DNA from: CAVZTX01 sp963778375
Lineage (GTDB): Bacteria > Chloroflexota > Ktedonobacteria > Ktedonobacterales > Ktedonobacteraceae
Direction: 5' to 3'
Assembly: GCA_963778375.1 (NCBI GenBank)
Contig: CAVZTX010000013.1
Coordinates: forward strand, 62,001-126,000
Length of the DNA stretch: 64,000 nucleotides
Every line of letters starts with the position of its first letter. The first letter of the stretch is position 1. Below the pieces are notes generated by a model, which made no database searches, had not been told where the DNA came from, and worked only from the letters and a program-made list of their open reading frames with translations. A program made the position numbers and the translations under genes. Shown here one piece after another: positions 43,598 through 51,890 of the stretch.

Positions 43598-43834
43598 ATG
43601 GCAACCGAGGACAGCACACCCAGTTTTGCACGAGATATACAGCCGTTGTTCCGTGAGGACGATAGAGATGCAATGGAGTTTGCCTTCGACCTCTGGAGCT
43701 ACGATGACGTTCGCACGCATGCGCAAGACATCCTCGAGCGACTTGAGGATGGCTCGATGCCTTGCGATGGCGAGTGGCTTGAAGAGCAGGTGGCTCAATT
43801 TCGCGGTTGGATTGAGGCTGGGATGCCTGCATAG
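43598..43834 (+). CDS. Small P450-linked protein
   Basis: 78-residue acidic protein (FARDIQPLFREDDRDAMEFAFDLWSYDDVRTHAQDILERLEDGSMPCDGEWLEEQVAQFRGWIEAGMPA). The start FxxDIxPLF and the end FRGWIEAGMP resemble the frame of small c-type cytochrome domains, but the CxxCH heme motif is missing and only one cysteine is present. Such proteins recur beside oxygenases and P450s in actinobacteria and Chloroflexota, to my recollection. AGGAG seven bases before the ATG and the 10-base gap place it in an operon with the P450. Confidence 0.8.
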   Translation: MATEDSTPSFARDIQPLFREDDRDAMEFAFDLWSYDDVRTHAQDILERLEDGSMPCDGEWLEEQVAQFRGWIEAGMPA

Positions 43835-43839
43835 TGAAC

Positions 43840-45063
43840 CTATTGAGCTACCAGGTGTCTCGTCTCGCTTAGTACGTCAGCATACAAGTCGCGCATTTGC
43901 TCGGCAACATGCTTCCAGCTAAAGCGTAGTACCGAGGAGCGAGCTGCCTGGCGCATCTGTGCAAGCACGTCTGGGTCACGTAAGAGTCCATCGAGTTTCT
44001 CGGCGAAAAATCCGGGGCACCGTGGAACCAAGTAGCCAGTCTCAGTATCTCGAACGATTGTCGTCAGTCCTCCTGAACGTGTTGCTACGACGGGAGTACC
44101 ACAGGCTAGAGATTCGACGGCGGCAAGTCCAAAACTCTCGTGGTAGGAAGGTATGACTGTGACATCGGCAGCACTATAGATTGTTGGAAGGTCTTGCTGC
44201 GGCTGCGCTCCTAGAAACCGCACTTGCTGGCTTATTTTAAGTTCGGCTGCCAGCTTTTGCAGGTGTTGTAATTCCTTATCGCCCGTCAGTTTCCCGCCTA
44301 CAATCACGATTTGTGCATCTTCCTCCATCATTGCAGCCGTGCGTAGGAGCAGATCGGGGCCCTTAAATGGATCAAGTCGCCCTACAAACAGTAGCACAGG
44401 CAAGTCTTGCTTCAGTCCGAGTTTTTTTCGAGCGGACTGTCGATTTTGTGGGACGAAGAGTTTGAGGTCCACACCGCAAGGGATGACTTGAACCTGACCT
44501 GTGGTTGCGCCACAATGACGTATCATTTGATTGCGCTCATCAGAGGTAGCGGCGATAATTCGATCGACATTCTTAATCAGCCGCCGTTCCATGTCAAGTC
44601 GTATGAGGGGTTCCGGCTCACCTGGATGAGCAAGTTGCTTCAGGTATGCCAGGGTATGAAACATAGTGATGTGAGGGATATCCCACTTCTTGGCGAGTTG
44701 CATCCCGGCTACTCCTGAAAGCCAGTAGTGGCTGTGGAGTACGTCGTATTGCAATCCCTGGCTCGTCTTAAAGTCGTCGATGCGCTGTGCAAAAGTGGGT
44801 AGGTGCTTGTAGAGATCAGCCTTAGGGATAGGCGCGAGTGGACCTGCTTGAATGTGGATGACTCGTACGTGAGGACTGAGCTGAACAATGCGCGGTTGGT
44901 GTTCATTTGTACGGCGGGTATAGATATCGACTGTTGTGTGTTGGTTTCCTAATTCGCGTGCTAGTTGGTGAATGTAAACATTCATGCCGCCCGCATCCTT
45001 TGTACGCCCTGGAATATCTAATGGCGATGTGTGGACGCTGAGCATGGCTATTGAATAACTCAT
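43840..45063 (-). CDS. Glycosyltransferase family 4 (MshA/sucrose-synthase-like)
   Basis: 407-residue GT-B glycosyltransferase using a nucleotide sugar. The N-terminal acceptor domain has HTSPLDIPGRTKDAGGMNVYIHQLARELG and DVLHSHYWLSG. The C-terminal donor domain has FVGRLDPFKGPDLLL and the E-x7-E-like motif SYHESFGLAAVESLACGTPVVATRSGG. The layout is that of the MshA/sucrose-phosphate-synthase group. AAAAGGAG seven bases before ATG 45063 sets the start; the in-frame extension to 45099 has no site. The product may be a glycolipid, mycothiol-like thiol or compatible solute. Confidence 0.92.
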   Translation of the reverse strand: MSYSIAMLSVHTSPLDIPGRTKDAGGMNVYIHQLARELGNQHTTVDIYTRRTNEHQPRIVQLSPHVRVIHIQAGPLAPIPKADLYKHLPTFAQRIDDFKTSQGLQYDVLHSHYWLSGVAGMQLAKKWDIPHITMFHTLAYLKQLAHPGEPEPLIRLDMERRLIKNVDRIIAATSDERNQMIRHCGATTGQVQVIPCGVDLKLFVPQNRQSARKKLGLKQDLPVLLFVGRLDPFKGPDLLLRTAAMMEEDAQIVIVGGKLTGDKELQHLQKLAAELKISQQVRFLGAQPQQDLPTIYSAADVTVIPSYHESFGLAAVESLACGTPVVATRSGGLTTIVRDTETGYLVPRCPGFFAEKLDGLLRDPDVLAQMRQAARSSVLRFSWKHVAEQMRDLYADVLSETRHLVAQ

Positions 45064-45209
45064 ATATGCTCCTTTTCCTGGGTTGTGACTAACGTTCATT
45101 ACAGATGCGCGGCCAGCGTCCTTCGCTTGAGAAGTGTCGGTGTATAAGCATCTAGAATCTCCTTTCTTCTAATGAATGGGCATTGTGCCTGTTGTGGTTA
45201 TGAGAGCTA

Positions 45210-45249
45210 GCCGACCAATCGGCGGTGGGCACGATAAATTGACCCCTCC
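45210..45249. repeat. REP-like 40-nt repeat, intergenic copy (B)
   Basis: GCCGACCAATCGGC followed by GGTGGGCACGATAAATTGAC and CCCTCC; 32 of 40 bases match the copy inside the membrane glycosyltransferase gene at 26224-26263, including the block CGATAAATTG. In this copy the inverted repeat has a mismatch. Confidence 0.75.
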
Positions 45250-45280
45250 AATGAATCTACGTTTGAGAGGCGTACCGGGT

Positions 45281-46129
45281 TTATGATGTGGCTTTCTTGT
45301 TGCGTCTGCGCAGTTTTTCAATCGCATCGTACATCTGGCGCATGTCGATACCCGATCTCTTCGATAGCTCTTCCAGGCAGTCGGTACGCTGCTTGAGTGC
45401 CCTGGCAAAATCTGAAGGGGTCATGCCCGCCCAGGTTGCCAGTTCGTCAAGAATGGATGAATCCGCGTGCTCAAAGGTATCATCAAACTCGTTCCAGAGG
45501 GAAAGTGGAAGGGGTATGACGGCATCAGGGCATTTGGGATCGGCTTGGGGCTGCAAAAAGTGCGTGCTCAGCCAGCGGCGGCGCAATGGATACACTCGTC
45601 CGACCAGGCCGATATTCACCACGATTCCTAAACGTCGCACATCTTCGGTCGGTATACGCAGGTCATGGTTGTACATATGTATCACATCGTCGATGGTATC
45701 GGCATGTACACTCGTCGCGATATGGTATCCCTTTGCGGGCAGTGTCAGGTAGCGCCGCGCTACCCGTCCCCACATATAGATGGGCAAATGATCACTCACC
45801 TCGTTGCATAGCAGGTAGGTAGTGGTGGGGTCGATATCCGGCGACTGGGTGAAGGCAAAGTTTTCATACATGCCCGACATGTAGACCAGCCCTGTACCCT
45901 GCGGTAAAAACTGCAAGAGCCCATTGAGGGTGGTGGTTTTTCCTACACCTGGTTGTGGATCGGTTGGACCGGCCACAGTGAGTGAGGCACCATGTTCTAA
46001 TAACAGCCAGATGAGCGCTGCAGTCCTGGCATCAACGCTTTGCAAGGCGATAATCTGAGCCATCGATAGTGGACGCCGGGAGTCGTAATGCCACCAATAA
46101 CGTTCATATGGGTCACGTGGATCAAACAT
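45281..46129 (-). CDS. Orphan secretion-type (VirB11/CpaF-like) ATPase
   Basis: 282-residue P-loop ATPase. It has the VAGPTDPQPGVGKTTTLNGLLQFLP Walker A with an unusual insertion (T-D-P-Q-P) and the LVYMSGMYENF strand. The SVHADTIDDVIHMY region is the His box of type II/IV secretion ATPases. The N-terminal domain found in full-length family members is missing, and the C-terminal 80 residues are unlike secretion ATPases. No pilus, pilin or secretion genes are nearby. It is therefore an isolated, reduced homologue with unknown partner. Confidence 0.75.
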   Translation of the reverse strand: MFDPRDPYERYWWHYDSRRPLSMAQIIALQSVDARTAALIWLLLEHGASLTVAGPTDPQPGVGKTTTLNGLLQFLPQGTGLVYMSGMYENFAFTQSPDIDPTTTYLLCNEVSDHLPIYMWGRVARRYLTLPAKGYHIATSVHADTIDDVIHMYNHDLRIPTEDVRRLGIVVNIGLVGRVYPLRRRWLSTHFLQPQADPKCPDAVIPLPLSLWNEFDDTFEHADSSILDELATWAGMTPSDFARALKQRTDCLEELSKRSGIDMRQMYDAIEKLRRRNKKATS

Positions 46130-46158
46130 ACTGGAGTTCCCTTCTCATACTGGAGCTT

Positions 46159-46998
46159 CTACGCTTTCTGCTCCCCCTCCTGCTGTCCCTCGCTTTTTGG
46201 CTGCTCAGTTGCAGGTTCGGGTGGTTTTAACCAACCAGGATGGGGATTCCAGCCAATGGCAACGACGCGTGGCCGGTGTTCGCCTTCTAACTCTACCAAG
46301 CTGACGGAGGCATTATCGATAAATAGCGTTCCTGCCCGTCCGGCCTCGAGGCCTGTATAATGGGCGATGAGCAATTTGACGACATCGGCATGGCAGACAA
46401 ATGCAGGATAGGCGCCGATTGAGTCTTGCTTGAGCCAACGTTCAATTGCCGCGACCACTCGCTGCTGTACCTGGGGAAACGTCTCGATGCCCTCAGGCGC
46501 TACCGTTGGGTCCTTTACGTAGGCTTTCCAGTCAGGATCAGTTTTCGAGAGTTCATCAAAGACCTGGCCTGACCAGCGGCCCATCTCAACATCCATGAGG
46601 TCGGGTTCAAGCTGGATAGTAAGGTCGCGTCCCTGCGCAATGTACTCGGCGGTCTCGCGAGCTCTTTCCAGCGGGCTGCTAATGATGGCACTGATGGGTA
46701 GGACGGTCAATGCATCAGCAAGTCGTGCGGCCTGCTGCCGTCCTGCATCATTCAATGCAACTCCAGGCAATTGCCCAGGGAGACGATGTTCAATATTCCA
46801 GGTGGTTTGCCCATGCCGGATAAGAAGCAGGGTTTGTTTCATACCTCTATATGTACTTTCCGCAGAATGAGATTGCTGGAACCTGATTTGTAGCCGCCAG
46901 CCCAAAAAGTGCCAGCCTACACTCAGATAGATCCACAGCACAAAAATCCAGCCACATCCAACTCTGGCCAGTCTTCTTAGATAGCCTTTTCTAGGCAT
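46159..46998 (-). CDS. Histidine phosphatase family protein (phosphoglycerate mutase-like)
   Basis: Up to 279 residues. The catalytic core starts at about residue 53 with MKQTLLLIRHGQTTWNIEHRLPG (RHG motif, catalytic His). Later catalytic features are SSPLERARETAEYIA, MDVEMGRWSGQ and FVCHADVVKLLIAHY (second His). It acts on phosphoesters such as sugar phosphates. The frame extends upstream over a transmembrane segment (GCGWIFVLWIYLSVGWHFLGW). A start at about 46842 (MKQTLL, after AGAGGT) or 46998 is possible; the short form looks more canonical. Directly downstream, the minus-strand gene at 45281 may be co-transcribed. Confidence 0.9.
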   Translation of the reverse strand: MPRKGYLRRLARVGCGWIFVLWIYLSVGWHFLGWRLQIRFQQSHSAESTYRGMKQTLLLIRHGQTTWNIEHRLPGQLPGVALNDAGRQQAARLADALTVLPISAIISSPLERARETAEYIAQGRDLTIQLEPDLMDVEMGRWSGQVFDELSKTDPDWKAYVKDPTVAPEGIETFPQVQQRVVAAIERWLKQDSIGAYPAFVCHADVVKLLIAHYTGLEAGRAGTLFIDNASVSLVELEGEHRPRVVAIGWNPHPGWLKPPEPATEQPKSEGQQEGEQKA

Positions 46999-47118
46999 CT
47001 AGCAGGTCTTTCATATTGGTAATCCTTTTGATGGGGTTACCGAGCCAGTCAATGTGCTTTTTATTGTATCAGGGGAAAGGTTGAGGGTGCAAGCCAGTAT
47101 CACTGTTTACACCCCGGT

Positions 47119-47517
47119 CTAAAAAGAGGAGGATACGTAATAGAGGGCTATCAAAGCAAGGATACCTAAAGCAATCAAAATTCCACAGCCCAGGAGGGCT
47201 TCACCTAAGCCTGTTTCACTGCGTTGAGATTTATGTAGAATATATCGTATTGGTAAATGTCTTGTTGCGCCAGCGTAGGCATTGGTAGTTCTGATGTGTG
47301 GATGATGCCTTAGCACTATGGGTGAAGTATCAGGTAATCGCGTTTGGATAGGTACAGGTAAGTATGTTCTCGGTTGTGGCGTCTGTGGTAACGTAAAACG
47401 TTGCTTCATTACAGGTGAAACGTACTTTTGTCGAACTGCATCAACCACTCGTGGCGGCACTTGCGGCAGCCGCAGATTCTTCAACGGAGACATATCCATT
47501 GACCTATCGTTTTTCAT
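47119..47517 (-). CDS. Single-helix membrane protein, unknown
   Basis: 132 residues from ATG 47517, which has GAGGAAG eight bases upstream; an earlier in-frame start lacks a site. The N-terminal 100 residues are basic and Pro-rich (LRLPQVPPRVVDAVRQKYVSPVMKQRFTLPQ). The last 25 residues are a transmembrane helix (GEALLGCGILIALGILALIALYYVSSSF), so it is tail-anchored. Nothing similar was recognised. It stands alone between the GntR gene and the histidine-phosphatase gene. Confidence 0.6.
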   Translation of the reverse strand: MKNDRSMDMSPLKNLRLPQVPPRVVDAVRQKYVSPVMKQRFTLPQTPQPRTYLPVPIQTRLPDTSPIVLRHHPHIRTTNAYAGATRHLPIRYILHKSQRSETGLGEALLGCGILIALGILALIALYYVSSSF

Positions 47518-47608
47518 TGTGCACACTTCCTCACTACACGTACCATATCTATACATCTATTATACTGGACGCAACAATATAGATCGATAGGTATCTATAA
47601 GGCAACTT

Positions 47609-48361
47609 CTATGGGAATGTTCGTACTAGACGTACCTCGAATTTACTGCGATCACCACGGTGCCAAGCAATAAAGTATTCTAGCGGAGTACCATCTTCGA
47701 GTAAACCCACACTCTTAAGTAATAAGAGCGCGCTACCCATTGCTATGTCAAGTAATTTGGCCTCGGTATGAGCTGCGTTGACAGCCTCAATAGTCCGAAT
47801 GCCTTCAGCAACCACTAGATTATATTTCGTAGCCAGCAATTCATAGAGCGATTGATAAGTGAGGTCCTCATGAACGAGGGATGGACATAGATGTTCAGGT
47901 ACATACGTAACTACAAGTGTCGTTGGTTCACCGTCGAGGTAACGTAATCGATAGAGCTTGATAACGGGATCACCTTCAGCTAGGTGGAGGGCCTCAGCTA
48001 CGTCTGCATGAGCCCCGATCACTTTCAATTCCAAAACTTTTGTCGAAGGTATCTGTCCTTTCGCCACAGCATCTTCATAAAAGCCGCGTAAACTCTGCAT
48101 CAAGTCACCAGAATACTTCTGCCCTGCAATACTACTCCGCTTCCCATTTTGTTTAACGATGAGTCCTTGAAGAGCAAGGTAATCCAATGCCTGGCGTACT
48201 ACGGTGCGACTAACATCAAGTTGGCCACATAGCTCTTGCTCACTTGGCAGTATTTGATGGGGTTTCCACTGTTTCGATTGTATCTTTTGTTTCATATACT
48301 GAGCAAGCTGATAGTAGTAGGGGATTGGACTGTCGCGCTCAATCACACCGATCCTGTCCAT
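47609..48361 (-). CDS. GntR-family regulator with UTRA domain
   Basis: 250-residue transcriptional regulator of the HutC/UTRA subgroup. The N-terminal winged helix (PIPYYYQLAQYMKQKIQSKQWKPHQILPSEQELCGQLDVSRTVVRQALDYLALQGLIVKQNGKRS) is the GntR DNA-binding domain. The rest is the UTRA effector domain (VIKLYRLRYLDGEPTTLVVTYVP...YLVVAEGIRTIEAV-type pattern). ATG 48361 has AGAAGG seven bases upstream. It is the last gene of the long minus-strand sugar operon. UTRA regulators bind sugar phosphates, and the palindromes at 56551 and 56707 are good candidates for its sites. Confidence 0.93.
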   Translation of the reverse strand: MDRIGVIERDSPIPYYYQLAQYMKQKIQSKQWKPHQILPSEQELCGQLDVSRTVVRQALDYLALQGLIVKQNGKRSSIAGQKYSGDLMQSLRGFYEDAVAKGQIPSTKVLELKVIGAHADVAEALHLAEGDPVIKLYRLRYLDGEPTTLVVTYVPEHLCPSLVHEDLTYQSLYELLATKYNLVVAEGIRTIEAVNAAHTEAKLLDIAMGSALLLLKSVGLLEDGTPLEYFIAWHRGDRSKFEVRLVRTFP

Positions 48362-48561
48362 CGTAATGCCTTCTTCTTTAACCTCTTGCATACGTTCTTA
48401 TTCCATCCTTTCAATACGAAATTACTACAAAATCTCATAATAAGTGAAACCATTATCGTAGTGAACTTGTCTATCCTTAACTTCTATACATTTTATTATA
48501 GTCCAAATTGTCGTGCTTTTGAGCGAAGGACTGTAGCCCTTTCTCGGCTCATTCTTTCCTT

Positions 48562-49545
48562 TTAGGCTTGCTTAGATGAAGTTAGCTGCCTTGAAGGACG
48601 AATCTCTTCTGCCAGAGTAGCCAGACGATTAAATCGATCATCCTTCATCTCCAGATGTAGTACCTGCGCAATGACTTGCGTCCAGCCATGCAAGAAATAG
48701 AGCCATCCATCCTCAACCTGCACATGTCTTGATTCATGTTGAGCATACGCCTGGTGCAAGAAGTCAAGTTCACCTCGATAGTTCAACTCCCAGGCAATCC
48801 CATTTCTTGGAAATATCCCTTGAGCCGTTACAGGTGAACCCGGCCGGTCTTTGCCCATGCCAGTAGCATTAATCACTAGGCTACCTTCAGGCAGAGTGGA
48901 CATGATAGCATCATTACGCTCCAGGTCTTCGTTACAAATGTATTCGAATGCAATATCTGTTTGTTGTGCTTTGACCATTTTCTCGAGTTCGTGAAGTCGT
49001 CCCTGGGAACGGTTGACAACTAATAAGCGTTGCGGGCGATCACCGGATCTTTCTCTGCTGATAAAATGGAGCGCAATAGCAGCAGCCGATCCTCCTGCTC
49101 CAAAGCACAACACCTCGCCCCCGTTCTGAGCGAAATAATGAGCACCCAGTATAGCATCTATACTTAATCCGGCTGTGAGGGGATCTTTCGCGTGTCCTTC
49201 GAGTTTCCCAACTTGTTTAGAGATGCAAGACACCTCGTCACATATTTGTGCGTATGGATCAAGGTAATCGAACATATCACGAGAAGCTTCAAGCAGATCA
49301 AGCTTGTGAGTGGTGACCAGCGCTCCTAATGAGTTGGGATCATATTTGATCTGAGCCACTGTTTGACGATAAGCTTCGGCATTATCATGCAATGCACGGT
49401 CGACTCCCTCTATCACAACATTCGGATGCCCTAGTTCACGAACCCATACAGGAAAAATCTTCATGATAGACGATTTGCCTGTAGTGACGCCAATAAAATA
49501 CATTGTTGGCTCTTGTTTAGTAATGATGCGATAGAGTTGAGTCAT
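48562..49545 (-). CDS. Shikimate/quinate-dehydrogenase-like oxidoreductase
   Basis: 327 residues, AroE-like fold. The N-terminal substrate domain has YFIGVTTGKSSIMKIFPVWVRELG, corresponding to the shikimate-binding SxS region but altered. GALVTTHKLDLLE matches the GxNVTxPxK loop with T-H-K, so the catalytic Lys is retained. The NAD(P) domain has FGAGGSAAAIALHF, VVNRSQGRLHEL and ATGMGKDRPGSP. The substrate pocket differs from true AroE, and it sits in a sugar operon. It probably oxidises a polyol or sugar acid in this pathway, not shikimate. The start follows GGAGAC by four bases. Confidence 0.78.
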   Translation of the reverse strand: MTQLYRIITKQEPTMYFIGVTTGKSSIMKIFPVWVRELGHPNVVIEGVDRALHDNAEAYRQTVAQIKYDPNSLGALVTTHKLDLLEASRDMFDYLDPYAQICDEVSCISKQVGKLEGHAKDPLTAGLSIDAILGAHYFAQNGGEVLCFGAGGSAAAIALHFISRERSGDRPQRLLVVNRSQGRLHELEKMVKAQQTDIAFEYICNEDLERNDAIMSTLPEGSLVINATGMGKDRPGSPVTAQGIFPRNGIAWELNYRGELDFLHQAYAQHESRHVQVEDGWLYFLHGWTQVIAQVLHLEMKDDRFNRLATLAEEIRPSRQLTSSKQA

Positions 49546-49636
49546 TCATGTCTCCAGAAAGATGCATATTTTCAATACTCTTCAAAGGGTCAAATTCGAC
49601 GGCTTGCATCAGTAAGCCCATTCACCATTGTCCCTT

Positions 49637-50290
49637 CTATCGGTGACCATGGCGAGCCTGCATTACTGCTTCACTGAATTCTTTGGCACGCTGCGTAATC
49701 TCCGCAAAGCGGCCCTCTTTCACCCACCTCGTCGGGCAAAGCTCACTGCCTGCCCCTACTGCAAAGGCTCCCGCTGCAAACCACTCTGCAACATTCTCCA
49801 CACTTACCCCTCCACTCGGCATTGTAGGAATATATGGAAATGGCCCTTGCAAACTCTTCAGGTAACTGGGGCCGACGAGCGAAGCAGGAAAAATCTTGAC
49901 AACATCAGCGCCTAATCTATGGGCCAGTTCGACTTCGGTGGGCGTCAATGCACCAATCATAGTGGGGAGACCGCTACCGACCATTCCCTGGGCAAGCGCC
50001 GGATCGCAATGGGGACTCACTACGAAGCGCGCCCCAGACGCTAGCGCCTCTTCTATCTGTGCTTTCTGAGTAACTGTGCCCATTCCTATGAGGATCCGAT
50101 CTCCATATTGCTCATCCAATACCTTCACAACATTTGCCGCATCAGGCGTACTATAGGTAATTTCGATGCCCACTATACCACCTACGACCAGGGCCTCCAC
50201 CATTTTAAGAGTTAACTCTGGGGAGGGACCACGCAGTACGGCTAGCAGACCAATATCAGATATCCGCTTTAACGTTTCTTCTTTTCTCAT
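49637..50290 (-). CDS. KDPG/KDPGal-type aldolase (class I)
   Basis: 217-residue class I aldolase of the 2-keto-3-deoxy-6-phosphogluconate family. It has AVLRGPSPELTLKMVEALVVGGIVGIEITYSTPDA, an E in GIEITYS, GMGTVTQKAQIEEALASGARFVVSPH, and the Schiff-base lysine in DVVKIFPAS. The phosphate loop is PSGGVSVENVAEW. It cleaves a 2-keto-3-deoxy sugar acid phosphate to pyruvate plus an aldehyde phosphate. In context it marks the pathway as passing through an Entner-Doudoroff-like or related keto-deoxy acid step. It follows the 2-hydroxyacid dehydrogenase gene by 17 bases. Confidence 0.93.
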   Translation of the reverse strand: MRKEETLKRISDIGLLAVLRGPSPELTLKMVEALVVGGIVGIEITYSTPDAANVVKVLDEQYGDRILIGMGTVTQKAQIEEALASGARFVVSPHCDPALAQGMVGSGLPTMIGALTPTEVELAHRLGADVVKIFPASLVGPSYLKSLQGPFPYIPTMPSGGVSVENVAEWFAAGAFAVGAGSELCPTRWVKEGRFAEITQRAKEFSEAVMQARHGHR

Positions 50291-50307
50291 GAATGAGTAC
50301 CTCTTCC

Positions 50308-51282
50308 TTATGCGACACGATGCATGGGTTGTTCAGCCCGTAATACAGCTAAACAATCACGCATTGCGCCCCAGCTCATTGCGTCAATCGCACCATCTGT
50401 ATGAGCACCGCAATGAGGCGTTGCTATGACCTGTGGTAAGCTTAATAATGGGTTGTCACTCCGGAGAGGTTCTTCACGAAATGCATCAAGAGCTGCGCCT
50501 CTTATGTGTCCATTTTGCAATGCTTCAAAAAGAGCCTCCTCATCGACGAGTTCACCCCGCGCTGTATTGATGAGAAACGCGTCCGTCTTCATACGTCTGA
50601 GAAAGGACTTATTCACCATATCTCTTGTCGTCGGGAGCAGCGGCAGATGCAATGAGAGAATGTCAGCTCGATAAAGAACTTCGTCCATTTCCCTCAGTTC
50701 AACTCCATGCTCGGCAGCAAAGGTGATATCTGCCGCAGGATCATGCGCTACGATAGTACAATTAAAGGGACGCAGGCGGCGAGCCACTTGTTTTCCTATA
50801 GCTCCTAGTCCTAACAGACCAATAGTTTTACCTTCAAGTGATATCCCCACCGTACGCGGCCATTTTCCGGCGCGTGTCTCTGCAGGCAGGATATGAAGTG
50901 AGCGTGCCAGCAGGAGCATGAAACCAATAGTGAGTTCAGCAACGGATATGGCATTGGCAGAAGGAGTATTGGTGACGACAATAGCATGTTCAGCAGCAGC
51001 AAGAAGGTCAATACTATCAATCCCTACTCCGCATCTGGCAATAACTTTTAGGCGATTTGCTGTCTCAAGTGCGGCTCGGTCAATTCTGTCAACACCTGCG
51101 ATATACCCATCGCATCCCGGGAGCAAGTGTTGTAGCTCCTGAGAGGAGAGTGGCCGTCCGAACGGGTTATAAATTACCTCACCGACTGTCGATTCTAATT
51201 CGGTACACACCCGTGGATCGCTCTTTCCAAATGATGTCGAGGTCACAAGCACTCGGCATGTTTTCAAACTCGTAGTGGTCAA
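50308..51282 (-). CDS. D-2-hydroxyacid dehydrogenase (phosphoglycerate dehydrogenase-like)
   Basis: 324 residues with the NAD-binding domain GLLGLGAIGKQVARRLRPF and acidic ADPA strand. The catalytic triad includes Arg (NTARGELVDEEAL), Glu (DAFREEPL) and His (ATPHCGAHTDGAI). The N-terminal half matches the substrate domain (GCDGYIAGVDRIDRAALETANRLKVIARCGVGID). It oxidises or reduces a 2-hydroxy/2-keto acid. The TTG start overlaps the TGA of the preceding isomerase gene, and AGGAG lies just upstream, so it is translationally coupled. It may process a sugar acid in this operon. Confidence 0.92.
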   Translation of the reverse strand: MTTTSLKTCRVLVTSTSFGKSDPRVCTELESTVGEVIYNPFGRPLSSQELQHLLPGCDGYIAGVDRIDRAALETANRLKVIARCGVGIDSIDLLAAAEHAIVVTNTPSANAISVAELTIGFMLLLARSLHILPAETRAGKWPRTVGISLEGKTIGLLGLGAIGKQVARRLRPFNCTIVAHDPAADITFAAEHGVELREMDEVLYRADILSLHLPLLPTTRDMVNKSFLRRMKTDAFLINTARGELVDEEALFEALQNGHIRGAALDAFREEPLRSDNPLLSLPQVIATPHCGAHTDGAIDAMSWGAMRDCLAVLRAEQPMHRVA

Positions 51283-51878
51283 TTATTCTCTCCTGACACG
51301 CGCCAGCGCGGGTTATCAATGATCTCTAGTTGATTATTACGCTCTACGAGAAGCTTGCGAAAACCCTGGCGTTCAATAGTGCCATAATCGTGTCCTGCAT
51401 TGCCAGGGTAGACGAAGAACGTGATTAGATCTGTATCAGAACTGGTATTGATGGAACGGTGACCCCAGCGTGGTGGCACATACACCACACGACCAGGATA
51501 GAATTGTTCAACTGCCCATTCCGGTTCGTCACCCTCGGGCGTTTCCATGACCAGCGCACCTTCCCCTTGCAAGCAGTAGTAGAGCTCAGCGGTATCAAGC
51601 ACTGTATGAAAATGTCCCTTGGTCATGTAGAACTCGTCACCTACCTTACCAGGATGAACAACAGATAGGCCATGCAGCAATTCTCCCGGCTTCTCAGGAC
51701 GTTTGATTTCGTACACTTCATAAAGAATGCTATCTTGCTGTTCATACAGAGCCTCATATGCTTGTGAATCGAGATATTGTCCTTTCATCGCCGATAATCT
51801 GCGTACGATATGATTATCGAACTCGGTTGGTCGCCCATCGGATAAAGAGATAGAAAAGCTGAAAGGATGTTGTTTCAC
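51279..51878 (-). CDS. Cupin-type phosphoglucose isomerase
   Basis: 199-residue cupin-fold metal-dependent sugar-phosphate isomerase of the cPGI family first known from Archaea. The metal-binding cupin box TKGHFHTVLDTAELYYCLQGEG (His, His, Glu) is followed by YVPPRWGHRSINTS, which supplies the remaining ligand, and by the family-specific FFVYPGNAGHDYGTIERQGF. It interconverts glucose 6-phosphate and fructose 6-phosphate, or a related pair. GTG start with AGGAGATG upstream. An archaeal-type enzyme within a bacterial sugar operon may indicate transfer or a substrate other than glucose. Confidence 0.9.
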   Translation of the reverse strand: MKQHPFSFSISLSDGRPTEFDNHIVRRLSAMKGQYLDSQAYEALYEQQDSILYEVYEIKRPEKPGELLHGLSVVHPGKVGDEFYMTKGHFHTVLDTAELYYCLQGEGALVMETPEGDEPEWAVEQFYPGRVVYVPPRWGHRSINTSSDTDLITFFVYPGNAGHDYGTIERQGFRKLLVERNNQLEIIDNPRWRVSGENN

Positions 51879-51890
51879 AAAGTCATCTCC

